A DNA stretch of 64,000 nt from Acanthosoma haemorrhoidale (taxonomy: Eukaryota > Arthropoda > Insecta > Hemiptera > Acanthosomatidae), in contig OV884011.1 in NCBI GenBank assembly GCA_930367205.1, positions 167,783,226 through 167,847,225 on the forward strand, read 5' to 3'. Shown one piece after another: positions 55,164 to 64,000 of this stretch (positions within the stretch are counted from its first letter, which is position 1; every line of letters begins with the position of its first letter). A program made the translations under genes and the position numbers. The notes below the pieces were generated by a model that ran no database searches, was not told where the DNA came from, and was given only the letters and a program-made list of their open reading frames with translations.

Positions 55164-58100
55164 TTCTATTGGACCGACAACTGCTGGGTCAGGACACCTT
55201 AGGCGAACCGCTGAAGAGGGTACCTTACCTGGGACCTTTAACTGTCCTGGAAATGTCCCTTGGGCAAGAAATAATACATCGTAAATCACCATTTGTTGGG
55301 AAACCCTAAGTTCTTTTTTTTTACAGGATTTATATAAACAGTAGTTTTAAATAAATATTCTTAGCACTTTAGAACATAATTCATCACGTGATTACTCTTC
55401 ACGTGTAGAGTATGAAGGCAATTTGGGTTATGATTGTAGAATAGTTCATCGTCACAGTAATTCAATATGAAGTAGTAATAATAAACGGATAAAAAATAGT
55501 AAATGGTTATTTTTTAAGTAAAATTGTTTTATTAACAAAAAGGTAAGTAGGGTGCTAACTAAACAGAAAATAAAATAACAGGTGGAAATATAGTAATGAT
55601 ATAATAATAATAAATAAACAGTAATAGAAGAAAAAATAGTTAAAAGGAAAAGAAATATAGACCTAGTAGCTTTTAACGCGTCGAAACAGGCAACATAAAA
55701 ATGCATTGCACAGAGTGTAAAACTGACAAAAATTAATTTTTATATACGCGGAGAGGGTTCTATTAGTTAATGTCCCTCTAAAATGCCATATAAAGAATTT
55801 GGTACAGACATTTACAACAGTTGCAATTCTCCAACAACCGGTCACAACTTCATCAAATCAATCAATGATAAAGGAAACTTCTTATTGACACCTGGGTTTG
55901 ATTTTTTTTTCCAACATCCGGCCGTTGTACACTTTATCTAAGGCCGGTTTTCTTTTTAAGGATTGGCATAGATATTAAGCGATATCCTGTGGAAAGTTGT
56001 GAAAAAAGTTTGAAAGTTATGAAAAAAGGTTAATTCCTTTCCTTTTGTGTAGGATTGTGACACGCAGACGAGAATGTTGAGTAGGTGCAATGTTGCTATG
56101 GTATCAGACTCCCTCTTGGCGGTTGGTGGAAGGGGCTGCCGATTACCAAACCTTCGTTTTTTTTTTGTTTTTTTTGTATAGTTACAAAAAAAGGCAGCCA
56201 TTTCCGGTAGATGGAACACTGACAACTGAACAGCATCCACATTACCTGGTGACCTAGCTAAGGGACCTGATCCAAGATATCCATGTCCTCTCTGTATGTA
56301 TCTATGCCTGGATAACGCTTCTGTTGTTTGTGGTACCCCTCCTCAAGCTAATTCTATTTTATCCTTGCACCAAATATAGTGGCAACACTGTGTAACTACT
56401 ACTGTAACCTTCGTAGGATGTTCAATTGTTTTGATTAAACAACTTATGCATGTGCCTTGATTGTAAAATGAGCAGAGTTTAATAAAGTAGTTGTATGAAC
56501 ATGTACATTAAAGTTAAAAGGCCCAAAGGGCTATACTTTCCAACAAACAAGTACCAATCGTGTTCCCCCTACCTGTGTGATAACAATAACCCAACTTGAG
56601 TAAGTTATATATAAAAACTGCCAGATTACGTCGGATTTGTTTTAGTTAATGCCTATACACAAGCGATCTATCTCCTACCGTCAAACGATCTGAGAATTGT
56701 CAAACTCATTATCTTTTTGATACCACACCAAAAGCATCAACAAAATAGGGTGCAAATTGTCTTAATATTTTTAGATAGGAAATATAAGGAAACAAATTTA
56801 TAAATAACGCTGCCTGATAGGTATCATGACAATCTTATTTTATAAAATCTTAGTGCCAAATTTAAATGTTCCGAATTTTAGACAATTCTTACCCCGTATG
56901 CAATAGTAACCCCACTGGCGCTATCACAGTGTTACAATTTTTAAGTAATATCTCAGAGGCAAATTAAACTGGGAATGACTTTTTTAACTTTAGTATATTT
57001 GAGCAAAAACTAGATTAGCAATGAATATTCTGCACAACATTTATCTATGTTGTATTTTACCAATGGTAATCTCCCTAAAATTTATATGCATTTTTGGTTA
57101 GAATCGTCCAACAATGATCAAAGTAAATAAATATCTGATCTGGTGGTCGTGGAACTTGGGCGAATGTTGAAGAATCGCACCTGTTGGAAATATCTGTACA
57201 AGATGTTTCATACGTGGTCTTCATGACCATGTCCATAAGCTTACGCCTCTTTTATTACTACAATTAATCCTAAATATTTGATATAAAATCTTAAGCTCAA
57301 ACGGCTGGAAATGTGAACATATACGTACCGCCTAGTGAAACCCCTTAAGCGAATATGGACAAGAGAATGTCGGCTGGTATCCGCTCTACAGAAATAACGG
57401 TTAACTGTTGAGCCAGAGAATTACTCGTTGACGTCAGCAAGGAAAGGGGAAGCTGTAAATGGAAAAACGGGCTGGCGCGGAGGAAACCCTTTCCCTCGGC
57501 TTCCGGCGCAACAGGTCTCCTGTGCACCCTAGATCGTTGGGTAATAACTGGGGTGCCTGCGCCCAGCGGAAGTGGTCTGTCTTCTAGTTAGCAGTGGCAG
57601 TCACCCGCCGACATCCGGTCTTTGAGGTTGCTCTGACACGTTGTCACTTCCTTCGCTAGTATTATCCGAGATTGTAGGTGGATATAGACATGTACATGCT
57701 GTGGCTATGGCTACATATTGCCAAAGGTCGCTTCCTCGACCTGGATCATAGTCCGTTTACCGTTATTGTTATAATGCTGACATTACACTGCTACAGTTGG
57801 CTGTCCTTGTTTTAAACTTCATTTATCTCATTCAAAGGCTATGGTGAGACGTTGCCTATGAGTGGCTCAATATTGGCAGCTTTAACGGGATCATTAGTTA
57901 CGATGAAGATCCCTTGTCGGGAACGGATCACTCTTAGTTCATCTCTCATCGTAAAGATATATAATAAATTTAATTATAAGCGGGTAGCTTGCCTATCAGG
58001 CCTTAATAAATAATTATACTAATATATTAGGCAATGTTGACCTAGAGTGTGGAGAGCAGGTAAAAAAGACCTGCCTTTTGGCAAGTTACTACCTGCTCGA

Positions 58101-59060
58101 CACATCCGTTGTTCCCCCATCTCAGACCTTGGGCGAGAGATGTTGGCGAACTGTGCCAGGCTAAAAGGCTGGCAATTTAGTTCACTCAAGCTAGTGATTT
58201 AATAAGTAAATTATATAGTTGAGTATCATTAATTAACAACGTGAAAAATGACTGGGGAGAACGGGACCTCGCCAATGGGCCATAGTCATAAAAAGTATGC
58301 AGAAACCCCCTATTCATAATATTTAAAGGAAAATACTTTCCGATTAAATAAGCAGTTCCTACAAAGTTAGATGGGTTACTTCACGCAATTAAAAGCATAT
58401 CCTTCAAAAAATACTCATTGTGGTCAGCAATAGACTCACCTTTGTGTGGAAGGTTGTTTTTCCCCTTTGTTACGTTGTATAACATCGTATACACGTGAGA
58501 AAAGCCCTTGTTAGTCATTTTAAAGATCCATATATATGACCGTATTAATAAAAGTGAAGGTGTGTGTAAGGTAGAATTTTCAGGCAGTGCTAAATAGTAA
58601 AAACATGTCTATTTTTTTTTTTTATGAATAAACCAGTCTACGACTAAGCTACCCTAGCCAAAAGTTATGACATTTCCAAATATGAATCCAAATTGGCAAA
58701 GACTGTACGTAATGTAGCCAATGATGACAGTCTTATTTAGTTGAGTTGTTGAGTCAAATGTTTTAAATAAAATGATCTGAAAAACATGGAAAGTAGGTGG
58801 ACCCCATCCTACTTCACTTGCCCACTGGACAGGTCAGAACATGGAGTAAAACTTTCATTAACAATATGACCCTTCTGTACGAAATGGGGTTGCGAAAAAC
58901 ATTCAAAGACTTTACTTAGTCACAGTACACATTAGCACTGACACATAACATGCCGTTAGACCTTTAAATATCATACGGAAACTACATGTGAAATTTCGTG
59001 TTCCTAGCGTGGACAGGAGAAACAGGTGAAACCCTTAATAGTAGTCACTGGGTACTTATA
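55162..59060. other. Non-coding DNA
   Basis: No gene recognised. A GC-richer stretch at about 57.36-57.66 kb has no family resemblance I can name. Around 58.05-58.11 kb there are short self-complementary pieces (gagcaggta, tacctgctc). Confidence 0.5.
57140..57235. repeat. Dispersed repeat, copy 1
   Basis: Shares gttgaagaatc.ca.ctgtt, aaatatctgtac and tcata.gtggtc with 63.63-63.72 kb in the same order and orientation. Confidence 0.65.
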
Positions 59061-59069
59061 TCTCGCTAA

Positions 59070-59875
59070 AGACCAGGTAGAAGATTTTATTTTTTTTATC
59101 TTGTGCATATTAGTAGTAGTAAGAAGAATACGAGTTTCCGACCTCTCCCCACCTACTCAGAAAAAATATTTGGTAGCCAAAAAAAAATTTCAGTTTTTAG
59201 AAAATAAATTTTTTCCTGTTAATCGTAGTGATAATTCCTTATCAGTTCGAAATATTACAAACTTTGTTACAACGTTTGTTTGAAACATTTTTTCCTGAAC
59301 CCAATATTAAGCAAGATACAGGTCATCAAAGTTCCGCAACATTTTGTCTGCTTACCGGAATCTGCGCGTGTAAGTAAAAGGGGTAAAATTATAAAAGTAT
59401 TGGTTGAGAAATTGAAAAAAAATGTTATTATAAAAAGAAATAAATAACCATATTATATATATATATATTATGTATACAATCTATAAGATGTCATTAAATA
59501 CAAGCAACATAGAAGGTTAAAATCTTAGTTTTGTGAAATCATGCCAAGTATGGAAAATGTTGTGCAACAAAAGCTATACCGAGTTAGTTGAACCCTTATG
59601 ATTGGGCTCAAGAAAAAATGTTTCAAACAAAAGCTGTCGCTAATTTTGTTTTCTTTCAAATCGATTCAAATATATGTCGATTCAAATCAATAGGGGCTCA
59701 TTATCGCTACGATTAACCAGAAAAAAGCTATTTTCCCAAAACCGAAAAAAGTTCAAAATTTTCGTGTTTTTTTGCTACCAAATATTCTTCTGGAGAAGGA
59801 GGGACTAAATCACAAACTAAAATTCCTCTTACTACTACAATTATATACAATTTAAAATAAAAACCAGTCTGACCT
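59070..59875. mobile_element. Fold-back element with inverted arms over 100 bp
   Basis: The left arm (about 59070-59205) and right arm (about 59725-59875) are reverse complements with gaps. Matching blocks include aatatttggtagc against gctaccaaatatt, tagtagtagtaagaagaat against attcctcttactactac, and the acc.ggt/ttttatttt end. The interior of about 520 bp is AT-rich and has no transposase. Neither the target duplication nor the superfamily is resolved. Confidence 0.65.
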
Positions 59876-59876
59876 A

Positions 59877-60630
59877 TTGCCAGCAAATCCCCAGAGACTG
59901 AACTTTAAGGGTTTCTGGTTTTTAGGAAACTGGCTCTTGAACAGTAATCCTTCCCCTCATTTGACAAAATACCTCATCCAATTATACCGAGGTCCATTCT
60001 ATGATGGACCGGCTAGACCTTTTGCCTCATATTTACTAGGTGTCTCATTACCGAGAATGAACCTCAACCTTAGTTCCCTAGGGATGAACCTTTGTACTTG
60101 TTGGTACCTGCCTCCTTAGAGAATGCCTTACCTCTTTATTCCAGCGGGTGACAACTAGTTGGCAGGTCCTCTCTCCTCTCTTATTCAGCACCTTGGAAAC
60201 AGGAGAAGGCCTTTAAAAGGTCCCAGTATAAGATGGGGAGGAATGTTCCTGTGTGTTGGCGCGGGTATAAATGAGGCTTTTGCGAATGTCCTCTCCGTCA
60301 GTGGGCAAAAACTTTAAGACTAGCTGTTAGCAGCTGTAAATAAGGGTTCTACATTCAAATAGTAAAATGCAGTTGGCTAAACCGATGAAGACAGCCAGCC
60401 ATAGTTAATTCAAGCTTTCAATTGAAAGTAATGAACCAACCAGACTTATAAGTAAATAGATAAATAATAAATACATTTTTAAACAAAGGAAACCCAACCT
60501 TCTGCTACAGCAGCTTTAAAAATTATTCTGTAGATATGAAGCTGTAAAGTTATATTCTTATAACTTTCAATTAAAAAGTTGAGTGGTGATGTTGATTGTC
60601 AATAAATGCAAACCTACATAAATAGCTTAG
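59877..60630. other. Unassigned sequence
   Basis: An 80-codon open frame (59877-60119, plus) has no recognisable motif. The rest is non-coding with a moderately GC-rich patch at 60.1-60.3 kb. Confidence 0.4.
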
Positions 60631-60938
60631 AAAGACAACTATAAATGTAAAATCTTTGTGAGGTTATGAGGCAAGAAAGATCAAAACTGAGGGAGAAGAC
60701 AAGAGGGGTTTAGGTTACACTAGTAAACAGATACTACACCGATTTTTTCAATATTATTTTTTTGTTAACATTCTTCTAGCCATTATATCGTAACCGAATT
60801 ATATTAAGCGTAATTTATTTTTAATACACCTGCATAAAGTGGCGTACGCAAGGGGGGCGCAGGTCAGGGGAAGATATCCCCCCGAAATTTATGAAAAAAT
60901 ACGTATTTTTATACCCACTATTATAAGGTTTGTATTTA

Positions 60939-61578
60939 CAGAGGGGTCCAAAAAAATGTATCCACTGTTTAAAAGTCCATAACTTGCAAACTAATTGACG
61001 GAGTTGTCTCATTTTTGGTAGTGTAATAGTTAGTAGTTCCGGAAATCGCCATACAAGCGTTGTTTTGTTTTGTCAGATGAAAGTCGCCAGATAGTGTTTT
61101 ATTATTAGTTGTACCTTGTTACTCGAGTAAACATGGCTGGCGTAAGGCTTACATTTGATGAAAGGAAGTCTGTTTTAAAGTGGTATTTTAAGTACGAAAA
61201 AATTAATGAGGTTCAACGGCAATGGCGAAATGTGTATCAAACAGAGCCACCGACACGTTCAACGATTCGTCGCATTCGAGACAAATTTGAAGCCGAAGGC
61301 TGTGTTAAAGATGTACACAAACAACGATCTGGACGGCCTGTAACAGTAACAAGTCCATTTAACTCCCATCTTGTGTTACAACAATTCACTCGCTCACCAC
61401 AGAAGTCTGTGAGACAGTGTGCCCGTGAAACTGGAGTGAGTCGCTCAAGTGAACACCTACAGTGATATCTTTAAGTTGGACTTTAAGCTACACTTTCACC
61501 AAAAATGAGAAAACTCCGTCAATTAGTTTGCAAGTTATGGACAGTTAACCAGTGGAAACATTTTTTTTTACCCCTCTG
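60939..61578 (+). mobile_element. mariner/Tc1-type DNA transposon, internally deleted (640 bp)
   Basis: Begins CAGAGGGGTCCAAAAAAATG and ends with its near-exact reverse complement; inverted repeats extend about 80 bp (61500-61578 on the right), with only a few mismatches. TA lies on both sides (60937-60938 and 61579-61580), and the sister repeat copy at 51.4 kb shows a single TA site, so the boundaries are certain. It carries only the N-terminal part of a transposase. Confidence 0.88.
61133..61465 (+). pseudogene. Truncated mariner-like transposase, N-terminal HTH part
   Basis: From ATG at 61133, 110 codons: LTFDERKSVLKWYFKYEKIN, then TRSTIRRIRDKFEAEGCVKD, RSGRPVTV and SVRQCARETGVSRSS. This is the double helix-turn-helix DNA-binding region (DUF4817-like) of insect mariner/Tc1-type transposases. 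The DDE/D catalytic domain is missing; the frame stops 113 bp before the element end. At most it could bind the terminal repeats. Confidence 0.8.
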
Positions 61579-61839
61579 TATTTTTTATTAACCCTCCCAA
61601 TATTCTATATTGCAGAAGAATCCCCCATTGACGCGCATTGCAGGACCAAACATTTGTATTTGATAGGTGCAGGAAGAATTGAAGGTGAATTAGAAAGATA
61701 AATAATATGAATCTTACTAAACAGATAGTATATTTTAAGGCCTAAATTTACCTCCGGGATAATTCAATCAGAATAAAGTGAGCAATATTTTGAAAATGGA
61801 TTTTCATACAAAAATAACGTAAAATTTAATGAGTCTAAA

Positions 61840-62360
61840 GATTTTTAAATTTTGATCCAATTTTTATTCTTTAGCTTAAAGAACTTTTTAATAATTTAAA
61901 CAAAATTTGACGTCTATAGGCACTTAGGGTAGGCATTCTGAACCCAAAACTGTTTTCAAATATCAAATAAAATAAATAGATCCGTCGTGATATGCAGAGC
62001 TTACATGCCATGCCTTCTCCCTATTAAATCCCAATTCTGCATACGCCGCTGTTTAATTTGGTTTAGGGATATACACCGCTCGTCCCAGACGATTTCAAAT
62101 AGTAAGTTTTTCTAAGTAGTGGTTTAGCAAATAAAATTTAGTAGTTTTTTGATAATCGTTTAAGTGAATTATAACCTTTGCTCTATCTTCTATAACATCC
62201 CAAGATATCCTTTTTCTTCGCATTCCGCGATTTTAAGCTAAACTAAAAATGTTTTTAAAGAATCTAAAAGTAAGGTCAAGTAAGTACAACAGGGCCAGAA
62301 TCAAAGAAAAAAAATGGTGAAAGCAATGAAAAATATATATAACATAAATTTAATATTGAA
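61840..62360. other. AT-rich non-coding DNA
   Basis: Nothing recognised. A ccaattctgcatacgccgc patch near 62.03-62.05 kb may be the edge of another repeat. Confidence 0.5.
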
Positions 62361-62364
62361 ACTT

Positions 62365-62618
62365 TGTGCAAACAACCTGCCTTATTAGGCTATAACTAAT
62401 TGTGATAAATGTTCTAATTCATACCATATTTACAATTGAATTCACTCGCTCATTCATACAGTATTTACTAACAGCCCAGAGGCCTCCCAAATCCACATTG
62501 TTGTGACCTCCCTCGCATGCGAAAGAGGAAGCGGAGTCTTGGGAAGTCCCACAAGCTCCTCCGTCAGCCTCGTCACCGGATACGAGCCAGTGGGAGGCTG
62601 ACGAAAAGCGCGAGAGCC
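62365..62618 (-). mobile_element. Second copy of the Jockey-like LINE 3' UTR
   Basis: Matches 52.12-52.35 kb in the same orientation: cactcgctcattcatacag, atttac, cagcccagag, cctcccaaatccac, gcggagtcttgggaagtccc, gctcctccgtcagcc, cgtcaccggatac and gcgcgagagcc. It stops before ORF2, so only the 3' UTR was copied. ataaatt occurs on both sides and may be the target duplication. It contains a 20-bp insertion (ttgtgacctccctcgcatgc) relative to the intact copy. Confidence 0.8.
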
Positions 62619-62639
62619 TATATAAATTAAAAAAAAAAA

Positions 62640-64000
62640 ATTGAATATGGACATAGGTCCAGTCTGTTCTTATGTAGGACAATTCAATTACTTTTTTAAT
62701 TTATACAACAGTATTTTAGCAATCTCTCCTCTGCTTTTAGCAGCCTTAGCTATTGAGCTTGGCTGGTGGTGCGACATACTCCAAAGTGAGGTACGTGTCC
62801 AGATCATCTAGTCTCTTGCAGTACTCTTGAGGCTTGAGTTCATCGAGGACTTTGGTACAATGCAGAGATGTGCACCAAGGTAATCGTGACCTGTTGTCAG
62901 CGGATGTTGATTCACCGCGATTCTGTTTAGCCAAGGATGTGGTGAGTCAACCTTACCAGATGCCTTGGAGTATCCGGAGTTTCCTGTGCCAATTCCACAG
63001 CTCCGGAGTAACTGGTCTGTGTGTCCTTTTAATAATTCCAAGTAGTGGCGTACCTACAGCTTTTGCCGCCCTTTCTAAATGCAAGCCTGTTTGGCTGTGT
63101 GCTGTAAACGTCTTGAATGATATTGTCAAAATTTATATCATCTGCTAGTTGTTTCTAGATCTAGATTTTAACACTATGCGACGCACCTTTATGTGGCCAT
63201 TGCCAATTCCACCTGTTCCCTTTTGTGGCTGATTAAACATAGAAATGTCAACGTCGAGTAGGGTTCAGCACGCATTTTTGTTAAATCTCATACTTACTAT
63301 AATCATCGATTCTGCTCATTATAACATTATTATATTGTTTATTTTAAAATAATTTAGACAAAAATATAAAATAAAATAAAAATGGCGCCCCGTCCCTCTA
63401 CCTTCCAAGGGTACCTAGTACGTCAATGCTTCCAAGTCCCTTCAAACTGAACACAGTTACTTCAACTTTTGCAGAGCGAACTCTTAGAGTAAACTTTGTA
63501 TTTTAACCTCTAAAAACTCATTTTTTGACACGTTTAGGCCCGGTGCAATCCACTTTTGGTTTAGATTGACTGTGGGTACTCCAACCATCAATGATCAAAC
63601 TCAAGAAAAATAAATCAGGTCAGGTCACATGGTCGAGTACCTTTTGAACCGGACGTTGAAGAATCCCAACTGTTCTAAATATCTGTACTATATTCTTCAT
63701 ATGTGGTCATCTAAAGGGATTGTAACTAATAAAATCATCTCAGGCCTGCGTAGAAGTCATTTTATCACCGGAGAATGTATTTCGACTGGTCCCATTAGTC
63801 GTAGGCTTTATGATCCAAACGCTATCCAATTCCGTTCCACGTGGACATTGACTGACGTTCCTGGCTAGTACTCTTCCTCATCCACCGATGAAGAAGTGAC
63901 GAAGGAGCGGCCAGACATGAGACGGAATGAATATTGATACGAGGAAGAGGTCGACAAGAACCACTCGATATGCGAGACCAGGCCTCCAGGAACAGGTTCC
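62640..64000. other. Unassigned sequence to the window end
   Basis: A minus-strand open frame (62746-62934) reads KVLDELKPQEYCKRLDDLDT and ends near the poly(A)-free left edge; I cannot place it in a family and it may be a retro-copied gene fragment. A gtggcgtacctac block near 63.04 kb and its rough inverse near 63.41 kb might be the ends of a MITE. Confidence 0.35.
63625..63720. repeat. Dispersed repeat, copy 2
   Basis: Partner of 57140-57235. The similarity is clear for about 75 bases and then fades. Confidence 0.65.

Larger units (their letters stand above)
60632..61830 (-). repeat. Unclassified interspersed repeat, copy split by a DNA transposon
   Basis: Reverse-complement copy of 51225-51757. 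Flanks 60632-60938 and 61579-61830 align with the uninterrupted copy, and the break coincides exactly with a TA-flanked 640-bp element. The two copies differ at many sites, so this family is older than the insertion. Confidence 0.8.

Noticed and set aside
54511..55202. Plus- and minus-strand short frames over the LINE endonuclease region
   Set aside because: Shadows of the 896-codon ORF2; one ends in a lysine run encoded by the 31-A tract.
62746..63041. Host gene exon on the minus strand
   Set aside because: Two frames look vaguely protein-like but no family, splice sites or continuation could be identified.
1..64000. CRISPR array, operon, riboswitch or prokaryotic features
   Set aside because: The window is eukaryotic: spliced gene, LINEs and MITEs. 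No spaced identical repeats of CRISPR type occur; the only tandem array is the 45-bp minisatellite.

Overview
The window is an AT-rich, repeat-laden piece of an insect genome. The kind of organism is judged from its one well-supported host gene, an ether-a-go-go (eag, KCNH family) voltage-gated potassium channel that is nearly collinear in sequence with Drosophila EAG, and from insect-type transposons (Jockey-like LINE, pogo/Tigger-like and mariner-like DNA elements). The order cannot be fixed from this window.

Region 1 (about 1-24.7 kb, + strand): ten coding exons of eag between 9140 and 24686. They splice into one continuous frame of 833 residues plus stop, running from the last strands of the N-terminal PAS domain through S1-S6, the pore (GFG filter), the C-linker, the cyclic-nucleotide-binding homology domain with its YNL intrinsic-ligand motif, the calmodulin-binding and CaMKII-like segments, the C-terminal coiled coil and the conserved final residues DFL. 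The N-terminal exons, with the start codon and the first part of PAS, were not found and probably lie upstream. The most interesting point is exon 3 (S1-S3), which has two consensus donors 57 bp apart, both phase 0. Use of the second adds 19 in-frame residues to the S3-S4 linker, the position where vertebrate KCNH1 has its splice insertion. The introns carry a pogo/Tigger-like MITE, a 222-bp MITE with perfect 30-bp inverted repeats, a 45-bp minisatellite and LINE fragments.

Region 2 (about 24.7-51.2 kb): no host coding gene recognised. It holds the eag 3' UTR and then decayed repeats: a minus-strand LINE fragment, a minus-strand gag-like LTR-element remnant, a three-copy GC-rich repeat, a BED-finger hAT transposase remnant, a Jockey-like 3' fragment, tRNA-like SINE heads and a long hairpin at 43.9 kb.

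Region 3 (about 51.2-64 kb): a young Jockey-clade LINE (52.09-55.12 kb, minus) with an intact 896-codon endonuclease/reverse transcriptase ORF and target-site duplications, plus a second fragment of its 3' UTR at 62.4 kb. A repeat family has an uninterrupted copy at 51.2-51.8 kb and an inverted copy at 60.6-61.8 kb that is split by a 640-bp TA-flanked mariner-like element. A fold-back element lies at 59.1-59.9 kb. All function statements are read by eye from translations; no alignment or search was run.
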